DNA of 64,000 bases, from contig JAAEPW010000187.1 of assembly GCA_024232355.1 (NCBI GenBank), forward strand, positions 24,526 to 88,525, written 5' to 3'. The translations under genes and the position numbers were made by a program. The DNA comes from Chloroflexota bacterium. GTDB taxonomy: Bacteria > Chloroflexota > Anaerolineae > B4-G1. Below the pieces are notes generated by a model. The model was given only the letters and a program-made list of their open reading frames with translations, did no database searches and was not told the origin of the DNA. The stretch's first letter is position 1, and each line of letters opens with the position of its first letter. Positions 56,897-64,000 of the stretch are shown one piece after another.

Positions 56897-58084
56897 TTAC
56901 CCTCCTTTGAACTCTAACTTGCGGTAGCGCATCGCTACGTTTTCGGCAATCCCGATGCCGATCATTGTCGTTAGCAAAGCCGAGTTCCCGTAACTGATAA
57001 AGGGCAACGGCAGCCCTGCAACAGGCAGCATACCCAGGTTCATGCCAATGTTGATGCAGAGCTGAAACAGAATCATCGCCAATGTACCCGTCACCAACAG
57101 TCGACCATAGGTATCTGGCGCCATCAAAATGATTCGCAACAGGCGATAGAACAATATCAAATAAAGAATGAATAACAACATCACACCGGCAAAACCGAGT
57201 TCCTCAGCCACCACAGAAAAAATAAAGTCCGTGTGGCGCACTGGCAGATAACGAAGCTGGCTCTGCGTGCCCTGGGCGAAATTCTTCCCCCATAGCCCAC
57301 CCGAGCCAATGGCGATGGCAGCTTGATTGAGTTGGTATGCAACGTCTGGATCACTACCTGGGTCGATGAAACCCCACACGCGATCGCGCATATATGGAAA
57401 GCGGGCCATCAAGTCCCAAAGAGGAATCAACGCGCCCACCCCCAGCAATCCAGTGAAGACCAGGTGTCCCATCGATATATCCGACTCAAAAAGCATAGCC
57501 AGCCAGATAAAGACGAGCACAGCGGCAGTCGCCATATCAGGTTGCAAAAAAACAAATGCCACCAACACAAACGTCATAAAGGCAGAGGCTAAATAATTGA
57601 CGAGATCAGGACGTTCGGCCGGTTCCTCGGCCAACAAGCTCGTTTTGGGCGCTCCAAAAAGCAAAGGAGAAGATCGACGTTTCCTTCGCCGTCGACTAAG
57701 AATAGCTCCCATCGAAATCGTGAGCAGGTTCATTGCCAGGAACGACGGTTGAAACTGAAAAACCCCAAGGTCAATCCAGATGCTCACATCACCAATCTCG
57801 CTACCACCAAAGAAATACACAAATACCAACAAAACAACAGCCAAAAGATAAGCCAACCACCAAAAATCGCCAAGCCACTCGTAATCACGCGGAAAAATGG
57901 CCAATAGAAAAATCAATCCCACACCGACGGATCCCACCATTGCCTGCCGCCGCCACAACTCTTGCAAATCGGGATCAAGGCTGCCCAGATTGGCACTGTA
58001 AATCATCAACACGCCATAGAGAACCAATAAAATAGTTACAACAAGCAGCACATAGTCAAAATGCCGCCAAGCACGAAGCCCCAT
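56897..58084 (-). CDS. rodA: Rod-shape SEDS glycosyltransferase
   Basis: A 395-residue SEDS-family protein with about ten membrane helices. The catalytic-site region shows the family pattern near LRYLPVRHTDFIFSVVAEELGF, with the AEELGF motif typical of RodA/FtsW. PLPFISYGNSALL follows at the C-terminal end. RodA polymerises peptidoglycan glycan chains with a class B PBP during elongation. The ATG at 58084 has GAGGTGAG upstream, and it lies 4 nt after the stop of minE; an upstream frame is rejected. A RodA rather than FtsW assignment rests on length and the GLRAWRHFDYVLL start. Confidence 0.88.
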   Translation of the reverse strand: MGLRAWRHFDYVLLVVTILLVLYGVLMIYSANLGSLDPDLQELWRRQAMVGSVGVGLIFLLAIFPRDYEWLGDFWWLAYLLAVVLLVFVYFFGGSEIGDVSIWIDLGVFQFQPSFLAMNLLTISMGAILSRRRRKRRSSPLLFGAPKTSLLAEEPAERPDLVNYLASAFMTFVLVAFVFLQPDMATAAVLVFIWLAMLFESDISMGHLVFTGLLGVGALIPLWDLMARFPYMRDRVWGFIDPGSDPDVAYQLNQAAIAIGSGGLWGKNFAQGTQSQLRYLPVRHTDFIFSVVAEELGFAGVMLLFILYLILFYRLLRIILMAPDTYGRLLVTGTLAMILFQLCINIGMNLGMLPVAGLPLPFISYGNSALLTTMIGIGIAENVAMRYRKLEFKGG

Positions 58085-58088
58085 TATC

Positions 58089-58361
58089 TCACCTCTGTCG
58101 CCGGGTACGTCGAGCCGACAAGGGAATGTCGGCCACCAAACGGGATTCGCGCGCACTCTGAGAAAAAGTGACCTGAACTCCAGTTGCGTCAATAGGTATG
58201 TGGCGTGAAATCACGGCAACAATTTCGTCCTTGAGTTCTTCTAGCAGTTCGGGTGAAATACTGGTCCGGTCATGAGCCAGCACCAAACGCAGACGTTCCT
58301 TGGCAACTTGGCCACTCGATGATTCATCACGACTGCCAAACAAACGTTCCAAGACTCTCAT
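58089..58361 (-). CDS. minE: Cell division topological specificity factor MinE
   Basis: A 90-residue protein, the usual MinE length. The N-terminal amphipathic/anti-MinCD part (MRVLERLFGSRDESS, then AKERLRLVLAHDRT) is followed by the topological domain (SPELLEELKDEIVAVISRHI). It displaces MinD from the membrane and drives pole-to-pole oscillation. The ATG at 58361 lies 1 nt after the stop of minD; an in-frame extension to 58391 lies inside minD and is rejected. It is in the minC-minD-minE-rodA operon. Confidence 0.92.
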   Translation of the reverse strand: MRVLERLFGSRDESSSGQVAKERLRLVLAHDRTSISPELLEELKDEIVAVISRHIPIDATGVQVTFSQSARESRLVADIPLSARRTRRQR

Positions 58362-58362
58362 A

Positions 58363-59166
58363 TTAGTCTCTCCCCGAGCGCACAAAACCAAAAATTCGCT
58401 TCAATAGACCAGACTCTTTCAAGGTCTGGAATGGCACATCCTCTCCCAACAACCGACGAACCACATTATGAAATGCTTGACCAGCCAGGGAACTGTTAGT
58501 AGAAAAGGCAAGCGGCTGTCCTCGATTCGCAGCAATCAAAACAGCCGGGTCCTCTGGCACAATACCAATAAGGTCAATAGACAACAACTCGACGACGTCA
58601 GGGACACCTAACATCTCCCCGCGTTGTACCAAATCTGGCTTGAGCCGGTTAATGACCAACCGGGCGGGGCCTATATCCTCTGCCTCAATCAAACCAATCA
58701 CCCGGTCCGCGTCACGCACGGCGGGCACCTCTGGATTGGTGACAATGAGAATTTCATCAGCTGGAGCAACGGCATAACGAAACCCCTGCTCGATACCCGC
58801 AGGAGAGTCTATCACAACAAAGTCATGATGTTCCCGCAGGCTCTCGCAGATACGCACCATATCCTCAGGCTGAACCGCGCTCTTGTCACGAGTCTGTGCA
58901 GCGGGCAACAAAAAGAGTTCCGATAACCGCTTGTCGCGCACCATTGCCTGACGCAACCGACAGCGTCCCTCAATCACATCCACAAGATCATAGACAATGC
59001 GGTTTTCAAGACCCAACATTACATCTAGGTTCCGCAAGCCAACGTCGGCATCTATAACCACCACGCGCTGCCCCTGCATCCCCAGTGCGACGCCCAGGTT
59101 GGCAGAGAGTGTGGTCTTGCCCACTCCTCCCTTGCCTGAAGTAACCGTAATAACTCTTGCCGCCAT
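58363..59166 (-). CDS. minD: Septum site-determining ATPase MinD
   Basis: A 267-residue deviant Walker ATPase: SGKGGVGKTTLSANL (residues 9-23), DADVGLRNLD (about 40-49), and VVIDSPAGIEQGF for Walker B. The C-terminal helix that binds membrane is FQTLKESGLLKRIFGFV (about 245-262). It recruits MinC to the membrane to block misplaced FtsZ rings. It is preceded by minC, with about 35 nt between, and followed by minE. Confidence 0.96.
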   Translation of the reverse strand: MAARVITVTSGKGGVGKTTLSANLGVALGMQGQRVVVIDADVGLRNLDVMLGLENRIVYDLVDVIEGRCRLRQAMVRDKRLSELFLLPAAQTRDKSAVQPEDMVRICESLREHHDFVVIDSPAGIEQGFRYAVAPADEILIVTNPEVPAVRDADRVIGLIEAEDIGPARLVINRLKPDLVQRGEMLGVPDVVELLSIDLIGIVPEDPAVLIAANRGQPLAFSTNSSLAGQAFHNVVRRLLGEDVPFQTLKESGLLKRIFGFVRSGRD

Positions 59167-59201
59167 TGAATCTCCTTCCCCCCACCCGTACCAACGTTAC
59201 A

Positions 59202-59894
59202 TCAACTACCCTGCCAAAGGATAGCCACAATTCGCCCCTCGCGTACCGAGGCCATCTCTGCAGTAGGTTTACGTCGTCGATCCTCTGGAGAGCGCGCAAT
59301 ATGTCCAGCGATACGAAGCTGCGTAGGTGCCAAATCGAGCGCGCAAATCACAGCATCCTCGTCTCCCAACGCACCGGCGTGCACCAGTCCGCGCACCCGA
59401 CCCCATACCACAATGTTGCCCCCGGCCACAATCTCTGCCCCCGGGTTGACGTCACCAATAATCACAACATCGCCTGGATGGCGTATCCCCTGACCGGAAC
59501 GGAGCGTACGCCGTACAACCAACCCTTCAGCAATGGGAGAGACTTGATCTTCTGACGCAGTTTCTGATCCAGGCAGAGGCAATGGCGCGAGGTCCGGCTT
59601 GATAGAAATAACCAGTTCTAGCTCTTGCGCAGCAGCCTCTGTGGATGAATTCGTGCTAACCACCGCCCACAACTCGACCTGATGGTGAGTCAGTAGTGCA
59701 CGCGCATCCTCAATCTCGGAGCGGCTTAATTCAAGTAATCCTACGTCAAGGGCAACGCGCCCCCCACGAAAGAAAGCCGGACTAGCCCCAAGACGCTCCT
59801 CCAGGGCAGTCAGTTCCTCACCCCAGCCCCTATTTCCCAACGTAACGAGCAATCCCTGCCGGATGCCTTTGATAGTAATGGTATCTGTACTCAC
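59202..59894 (-). CDS. minC: Septum site-determining protein MinC
   Basis: A 230-residue FtsZ inhibitor. The N-terminal domain (residues 1-105) opposes FtsZ assembly. The C-terminal beta-helix domain (about 125-225) has RTLRSGQGIRHPGDVVIIGDV, VVWGRVRGLVHAGALGDEDA and RIAGHIARSPED, typical for MinD binding. The linker is Pro/Ser/Glu-rich (about 105-125). The start is a GTG with AAGGAGG at good spacing. The promoter is at 59922-59930. Confidence 0.93.
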   Translation of the reverse strand: MSTDTITIKGIRQGLLVTLGNRGWGEELTALEERLGASPAFFRGGRVALDVGLLELSRSEIEDARALLTHHQVELWAVVSTNSSTEAAAQELELVISIKPDLAPLPLPGSETASEDQVSPIAEGLVVRRTLRSGQGIRHPGDVVIIGDVNPGAEIVAGGNIVVWGRVRGLVHAGALGDEDAVICALDLAPTQLRIAGHIARSPEDRRRKPTAEMASVREGRIVAILWQGS

Positions 59895-59921
59895 GCATCC
59901 CCTCCTTGGTCGCTATAAAAC

Positions 59922-59930
59922 ATTATAGCA
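59922..59930 (-). promoter_or_regulatory. Extended -10 promoter of minCDE-rodA
   Basis: TGCTATAAT on the minus strand, an extended -10 box, 28 bp upstream of the GTG of minC. The -35 region at 17-18 bp (TTTTCC) is weak, as expected for an extended -10 promoter. Confidence 0.5.
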
Positions 59931-60059
59931 CAGGAAACGGGATTGGAAAACACTACGTTCTAGCAGTTTGCTGGAGAAGCGGCTTCCCTCCAAGGGCGAT
60001 TTGCAGTAAAATTGCGACCATCTAAACAGATCTGATTTCTGTGACGAGGAGCAATAACT

Positions 60060-60317
60060 ATGACACGCAAATTCTCAAAGATGCTGGAGTTGAAAGTCTT
60101 TTATGCATACTATCACTACCCAACAGTCGAGCATCTTACTTTTTGGGGAAAAATCACAGAGGGAGGTTCAGTCGGTTGGTTCAAAAGCCCGCAACACGGC
60201 CAACAGAGCCTCAAATTCCTCGTGGCAGTCACGGCAGCGCCGCAGGTGATCCTCCACCAGCGGCATCGCTTCGGCGGCGTCCTTTTCGGCCAATGTCATC
60301 TCGACAAAGCGGTCTAA
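60060..60317 (+). CDS. Doubtful short ORF with strong ribosome site
   Basis: An 85-codon frame with GAGGAG nine nt before its ATG. The first 36 codons (MTRKFSKMLELKVFYAYYHY...) lie outside other genes, but the rest runs antisense through the anti-sigma gene and reads like a shadow. Possibly the head of a small gene whose tail was lost. No family is recognised. The rest of 59931-60167 holds nothing I can identify. Confidence 0.2.
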   Translation: MTRKFSKMLELKVFYAYYHYPTVEHLTFWGKITEGGSVGWFKSPQHGQQSLKFLVAVTAAPQVILHQRHRFGGVLFGQCHLDKAV

Positions 60318-60413
60318 TTCCTCAAAGCACTCACTGCAGGTGAGTTCGTCGGGACGAGTACCGATCACGACGCGTACCATCTGTTTTAGCATTGCAGGTT
60401 TGAGTTTCATCAT
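60168..60413 (-). CDS. Putative zinc-finger anti-sigma factor
   Basis: An 81-residue protein with the ZAS-like cysteine layout: CSECFEELDRFVEM near residue 28, and HLRRCRDCHEEFEALL (H-x3-C-x2-C) near residue 58. There is no membrane helix, so it would be a soluble anti-sigma or a zinc-finger regulatory protein of the putative zf-HC2 type. It lies 230 nt downstream of the ECF sigma gene on the same strand, a usual partner arrangement, but an inverted-repeat element sits between them. The start is uncertain: an ATG at 60413, another at 60410, or a GTG at 60422. Confidence 0.7.
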   Translation of the reverse strand: MMKLKPAMLKQMVRVVIGTRPDELTCSECFEELDRFVEMTLAEKDAAEAMPLVEDHLRRCRDCHEEFEALLAVLRAFEPTD

Positions 60414-60484
60414 TATTGTCACATTATTGCTTTAGACGTGCTGGGCTTGCTTTCCCTTACCCCAGTGCAAGCGCATTGCACTTG

Positions 60485-60644
60485 AGAAGGTATCGGAAAA
60501 CTAAGTTTTATGTCATGACAGTAATAAAAACGACATCTATGTCTAGCTAAGGGTTTGATAATCGAGCAAAACAAGACAAAAATCCAAATTTATGTCAACT
60601 ATTTTTATCAAGGAGAGGAGAGCGGGAGTTTTCCGATACCCTCT
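60485..60644. mobile_element. MITE-like 160-bp inverted-repeat element
   Basis: GGTATCGGAAAACT at 60489-60502 recurs as its exact reverse complement at 60627-60640. The match extends to about 17 of 19 positions outward. The interior is AT-rich and non-coding. The right end touches the stop codon of the sigma gene (60646-60644). It looks like a miniature transposable element, or less likely a long-range regulatory stem. Confidence 0.5.
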
Positions 60645-61264
60645 TAATCAAAGACAGCCAACACATCCTGGGGAGTCATTCCCAGGGCCATCACCCGCTT
60701 TTTGAGACGGCGGCGGGCGTCGTGCAAGAGTTTGTAGAGCGCGTTGCGGTTGCTGTCCATCCGGCGGGCCACTTCTTCCAGGGGCATCCCGCCCATCATC
60801 ACTGCCATCATTGCCGTGCGTTGTCGATCTGTCAGTTCCTCCATAATGATGCGCTGCACCATTTCCAACATCATCTGTTGAGTCATTCGCTGCTCGGGGG
60901 TGGGGGCCAAATCGGTCAGCACGACTGGTGTAAAATCGCCCTCGTCCTCGTGCTGGGTGATCAGGTCTTGTAACGAAACATCCCGCCAGCGGCGGCGACG
61001 CAGTTCACTAAAGGCTGTGTTGACGGCAATCTTGTGTGCCCAAGTAGTAAAGCGGCTTTCTCCCCGGAACGCATCCAGTCCGGCCAAGATTTTCAGCAGT
61101 GCATCCTGGCTAAAATCTTCCAAGTCCGCCTCGGTCACGTTAGACCGGCTGGACAGGGCATAACGCAGGCCACGCATCAAGAGAGCGCGCAACTCGTCCA
61201 GTGCGTTCCCTTGTTCCGAGTCTTGCAACTCGTCCAGCCATTCCTGGTTTGTGCGTTCGGTCAT
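60644..61264 (-). CDS. ECF-type RNA polymerase sigma factor
   Basis: A 206-residue sigma factor. Region 2 (about residues 20-95) has DLEDFSQDALLKILAGLDAF and FTTWAHKIAVNTAFSELRRRRW. Region 4 (about 135-195) has LTDRQRTAMMAVMMGGMPLEEVA with the recognition helix DSNRNALYKLLHDARRRLKK. The N terminus is short. It directs RNA polymerase to a stress regulon under control of the downstream zinc-finger protein. A TATAAT (61297-61292) lies upstream on the same strand. The divergent msrPQ pair, which repairs oxidised envelope proteins, may be a target. Confidence 0.92.
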   Translation of the reverse strand: MTERTNQEWLDELQDSEQGNALDELRALLMRGLRYALSSRSNVTEADLEDFSQDALLKILAGLDAFRGESRFTTWAHKIAVNTAFSELRRRRWRDVSLQDLITQHEDEGDFTPVVLTDLAPTPEQRMTQQMMLEMVQRIIMEELTDRQRTAMMAVMMGGMPLEEVARRMDSNRNALYKLLHDARRRLKKRVMALGMTPQDVLAVFD

Positions 61265-61384
61265 AGTATTTCTCCAAGTGCGTCACTCGGTATTATAGTC
61301 GATTTTGGGCGAAAAATAAAGGTAAGAAATGGGCTATAGAGAGCGTCAGAGAAACAAGTTGCTTTACTGAGAAAAGGAGACACA

Positions 61385-62353
61385 ATGGTCAAAATCAATC
61401 CCTCGGAAATCACACCCAAACACCTGTACCAATCCCGGCGCAGGTTTATGGTAGGCATCGGTGCTCTGACGGCAAACTCGGTGCTCCTCGCAGCCTGCGG
61501 AGGGCAGGCCCCTTTGCCATCCACTACCTTGGAGAACATGCCGGCAGTCACAGACAACCTCACCCCACCCGCACCCAGCGCCAGCCCTGGTTCGTTGGAT
61601 GCCGAACTGACCGCCCACGACGCGGTCACCAATTACGTCAACTTTTACGAGTTCACCACCGACAAAGAGCGCGCCGTATCCCTGGCGCAGGATTTCATTA
61701 CGTCGCCGTGGACGGTGGAGGTGGGTGGCTTGGTGAACAATCCCCAGACGTTCGACCTGGACGACCTGCTCAAGTTCGAGCAAGAAGAGCGCATTTATCG
61801 TATGCGCTGTGTCGAGGCCTGGTCGATGGTCATTCCGTGGACCGGCTTTCCCCTGTCCAAGTTGCTGGAAGAGGTGGAGCCGACATCGCAGGCCAAGTAC
61901 GTGCGATTCGAAACTCTCTACGACCCAGATCAGATGCCCGGCCAGAAAGGCGCGTCGTTCCCCTGGCCCTACGTCGAGGGACTGCGCCTAGACGAGGCGA
62001 TGCACAATTTGACTATCCTGGCGACGGGACTGTATAACGAATCCTTGCTGCCTCAGAATGGCGCGCCCGTGCGACTGGTCGTACCGTGGAAGTACGGCTT
62101 CAAGAGCCTCAAATCCATTGTCAAAATCGACCTGGTGGCCGAGATGCCTACTTCTCTGTGGATGGCCGCCGGGCCAAGCGAGTATGGCTTTTGGGCCAAC
62201 GTGAACCCAGCGGTTCCGCACCCGCGCTGGTCTCAGGCCACCGAGCGCCGCATCGGGGAGAATGGCAGGCGAGAGACACTGCTCTTTAACGGCTATGCTG
62301 AACAAGTGGCACACCTCTACCCGGACCCCGATCGAAAAGAGTGGTATTTTTGA
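61385..62353 (+). CDS. msrP: Protein-methionine-sulfoxide reductase catalytic subunit
   Basis: A 322-residue periplasmic or extracytoplasmic molybdopterin enzyme. The Tat signal is [20 protein letters not shown], with a LLAAC lipobox-like cysteine after it, suggesting lipid anchoring. The molybdenum ligand is C142 in [11 protein letters not shown], followed by GFPLSKLL and [14 protein letters not shown], typical of MsrP/YedY. It reduces methionine sulfoxide in exported proteins, using electrons from MsrQ. AAAGGAG precedes the ATG at 61385, and the stop shares one base with the msrQ start (TGATG). Confidence 0.94.
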   Translation: MVKINPSEITPKHLYQSRRRFMVGIGALTANSVLLAACGGQAPLPSTTLENMPAVTDNLTPPAPSASPGSLDAELTAHDAVTNYVNFYEFTTDKERAVSLAQDFITSPWTVEVGGLVNNPQTFDLDDLLKFEQEERIYRMRCVEAWSMVIPWTGFPLSKLLEEVEPTSQAKYVRFETLYDPDQMPGQKGASFPWPYVEGLRLDEAMHNLTILATGLYNESLLPQNGAPVRLVVPWKYGFKSLKSIVKIDLVAEMPTSLWMAAGPSEYGFWANVNPAVPHPRWSQATERRIGENGRRETLLFNGYAEQVAHLYPDPDRKEWYF

Positions 62354-62964
62354 TGCGCGTCATCAGGGAAAACTGGCTGCGAATCTTGGCCCACGTGGGC
62401 GCGCTGGCGCCGTTGGCGTGGCTGGCCTGCCGTTATTGGCGCGGGCTCTTGTTCGAACCGGTGCGCCAGATCACGACCGGTACAGGTAGAAGCGCCTTGG
62501 TCTTTCTGCTGCTGTCCCTGACCTGTACGCCCATCGCCGTCCTGGGGTTCAAGCGCGTGATGCGCGTCCGCCGTGCGCTGGGGCTGTATGCCTTTTTGTA
62601 CGCCGCCCTGCACTTTTTAACCTTTGCCGGGTGGGATTACGGCTTTGACCTACAGCTGCTCAAACCGGCTATCCTAGATCAACGGTTCGTGCTGGCAGGC
62701 TCTGTTGCTTTCTTGCTCCTGCTGCCTTTGGCTGTCACGTCGACCAAAAGCTGGCAAAAGCGATTGGGCAAGAACTGGAGGCGACTGCACCGGCTGGTCT
62801 ATCTGGCGGGCATCTCAGTCATCGTGCATTTTGTGTGGTTGTCCAAAGACCCGCGTAGGACCTTGCAGTACGGGGCTGTTCTGGCCCTGCTGCTCATCAC
62901 GCGCATCCCGATTGTCAGAAAGGGTATCAACAGTGCCCGCCAACGCTTTGAGAGAAACAAGTAA
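62353..62964 (+). CDS. msrQ: Haem-binding membrane subunit MsrQ
   Basis: A 203-residue haem membrane protein with six helices. Conserved histidines include that of YAALHFL near residue 95, HRLVYLAGI near 145, and VIVHFVW near 158, which ligate haem b. It passes electrons from the quinone pool or a flavin reductase to MsrP. The ATG at 62353 overlaps the msrP stop; an in-frame ATG four codons earlier lies inside msrP. Confidence 0.93.
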   Translation: MRVIRENWLRILAHVGALAPLAWLACRYWRGLLFEPVRQITTGTGRSALVFLLLSLTCTPIAVLGFKRVMRVRRALGLYAFLYAALHFLTFAGWDYGFDLQLLKPAILDQRFVLAGSVAFLLLLPLAVTSTKSWQKRLGKNWRRLHRLVYLAGISVIVHFVWLSKDPRRTLQYGAVLALLLITRIPIVRKGINSARQRFERNK

Positions 62965-63028
62965 GAAATCGACCGGTGGGCGCATCAAGAAAACAAGGGC
63001 AAAGAAAAATCCAGAGAAAAAATGTAAA

Positions 63029-63632
63029 ATGAATGAAACAAGCAGCATCACTGTCCATGGTGCACACTGGTGCCCCGACTGCCGTCGCAGCAAACAATTC
63101 CTAGGCGAGCATCAGATCCCCACCATCGAGTTCACCGATGGCTCTATCCTGGTAGAATCTTTCAACGCGGAACTGGCGGCCAAGCTGGGGCTTGTACCCA
63201 CTGCCAAACGCAGTCATTATGATCTCATTACTATCGGCAGCGGTCTAGCCAAATTAACTGCCGCCCTTTACGCTGCCCGCGAGGAAATCGATATCCTGGT
63301 CATTGAGCGCGCGGCGCTGGGTGGGCAGGCGGCAGCCACTCAATGGCTGGACAATGTGCCCGGGTTTGCGGACGGAATCGAAGGCGGTGTCTTTGCCGAG
63401 CAACTCCGCCGCCAGGCGAAACGGTTCGACGTCGGGATACTGCGGCCCAACGAGTGTTCCGCATCCACTCCACGGTGGGCGCCCACCCGGATACGAGGAA
63501 CGAGAGCCTCGTATCTTGGAGACCAGTGTCTCTGGCATCTTTGCCGCTGGCAAAGGGGCCACTGCGGTCCTGCTCATCCGCGAGTATCTCAAGATAGTGT
63601 ACGGGCTGAATAGTAACAAATTGTGTAGATAA
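63029..63632 (+). pseudogene. Decayed glutaredoxin-thioredoxin-reductase fusion gene
   Basis: The ATG at 63029 opens HGAHWCPDCRRSKQFL, a glutaredoxin-like CPDC domain that is shortened internally. An FAD domain follows (DLITIGSGLAKLTAALY, then ERAALGGQAAATQWLDNVPG). The FAD glycine motif is damaged (GSGLAK). After about residue 135 the reading frame changes and only the end ILETSVSGIFAAG, KGATAVLLIREYL remains, in a different frame. The NADPH domain and the redox CxxC are deleted. This was a flavin thioredoxin-reductase-like protein with an N-terminal glutaredoxin, following msrPQ. Confidence 0.75.
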
Positions 63633-63815
63633 AGGGTAGTGGCCCATAGAGATGCGGATAATTCAGTCACATCCCGAAGAACGACCAAACGGCTTCCAAC
63701 ACGGAAAAACCGAGTCCCAGCCCCAAAACTGGGCCCGTAAAACGCGTAGACGCCGCATTTGGCGCCGCGCAGATGCGCTCACCCCTTCGTTTTCTCCCCA
63801 GTGGCGCACTCCTCC
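63633..63815. other. Short stretch without identifiable feature
   Basis: Between the reductase pseudogene and the transposase fragment. Overlapping short frames only, with no ribosome site or domain; probably transposon-flanking debris. Confidence 0.4.
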
Positions 63816-64000
63816 CTAAGCCGCTGTCGCCTCCTGTCGCCACGGGGGCACTCGAAAGAGCAGAAACTCGCCCATCGTCCACACGTGGTCGGTAAGACCA
63901 GCCGCCATAGCAGGTGTCCGGGGCATCCATTTCTTGGGCGATCCATTACCCTTGGTCGGTATTGGTTTCGGCAATGCTTCTCGGAGGGACAGGTGAGGTA
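63816..64000 (-). mobile_element. C-terminal transposase fragment, cut by the window edge
   Basis: On the minus strand, an open frame from the right edge ends at TAG (63818-63816). It encodes PHLSLREALPKPIPTKGNG, then PRTPAMAAGLTDHVWTM and LLFRVPPW. The TPAMAAGLTDHVW tail is a pattern I associate with insertion-sequence transposases. The family cannot be named with confidence; the remainder lies outside the window. Confidence 0.5.

Noticed and set aside
63667..63930. 87-codon minus-strand frame near the right edge
   Set aside because: Another minus-strand frame in the same place encodes a recognisable transposase tail, which is preferred.

Overview
The window looks like a bacterial chromosome segment from a Chloroflexota-type organism. 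This is inferred from the combination of genes: repeated TPR-like modules fused to a CPBP protease, RsbRD/GAF histidine kinases, minCDE next to rodA, large beta-propeller lipoproteins and GC of roughly 50-55%. No rRNA, tRNA or CRISPR array was seen. There is no phage signature. Mobile DNA is limited to a small deleted transposon, a MITE-like inverted-repeat element and a transposase tail at the right edge.

Region 1 (1-9280, + strand): the 3' part of a GH94-type cyclic glucan synthase or phosphorylase. It is followed, with 4-nt stop/start overlaps, by a multi-PAS histidine kinase with an N-terminal receiver, a receiver-HAD phosphatase-ATPase fusion, and a GAF-PAS histidine kinase. Region 2 (9352-13250): a glycyl radical enzyme of unassigned substrate with a flavin split-barrel protein (- strand), then a divergent small two-helix membrane protein. 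Region 3 (13601-16310): a CPBP protease and a LytR-CpsA-Psr protein. Each has its own promoter, and these share a motif with the promoter of the small membrane protein. Region 4 (16650-35438, - strand): 16 tightly packed genes for an envelope glycopolymer, comprising several glycosyltransferases, a flippase, three methyltransferases, membrane and secreted proteins and a geranylgeranyl-reductase-like flavoprotein, ending at a hairpin terminator.

Region 5 (35.4-39.3 kb): decayed sequence, then topA and adenosine deaminase. Region 6 (39.5-45.1 kb, + strand): a 14-blade propeller lipoprotein, a C69 dipeptidase, a TPR membrane protein and a glycyl-radical-enzyme activase, probably serving the enzyme of region 2. 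Region 7 (45.1-49.2 kb): a small deleted IS4-like element beside the 3' stump of a surface-protein gene. A stress module follows: a 45-aa membrane protein too short for usual ORF calls, a His-rich membrane protein, a methyltransferase and an OmpR/HAMP-kinase pair, with an 11-bp-period direct repeat in front.

Region 8 (49.2-54.4 kb): an exonuclease, tgt, gltX and glnS. Region 9 (54.4-59.9 kb): a GAF histidine kinase coupled to glnS, a DUF362 pseudogene, and minC-minD-minE-rodA. Region 10 (60-64 kb): an ECF sigma factor with a zinc-finger anti-sigma candidate, the divergent msrP-msrQ pair, a decayed glutaredoxin/thioredoxin-reductase gene and a transposase fragment. Overall the segment is dominated by envelope construction, envelope stress and sensory signalling. 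Several pseudogenes show ongoing decay between the operons.
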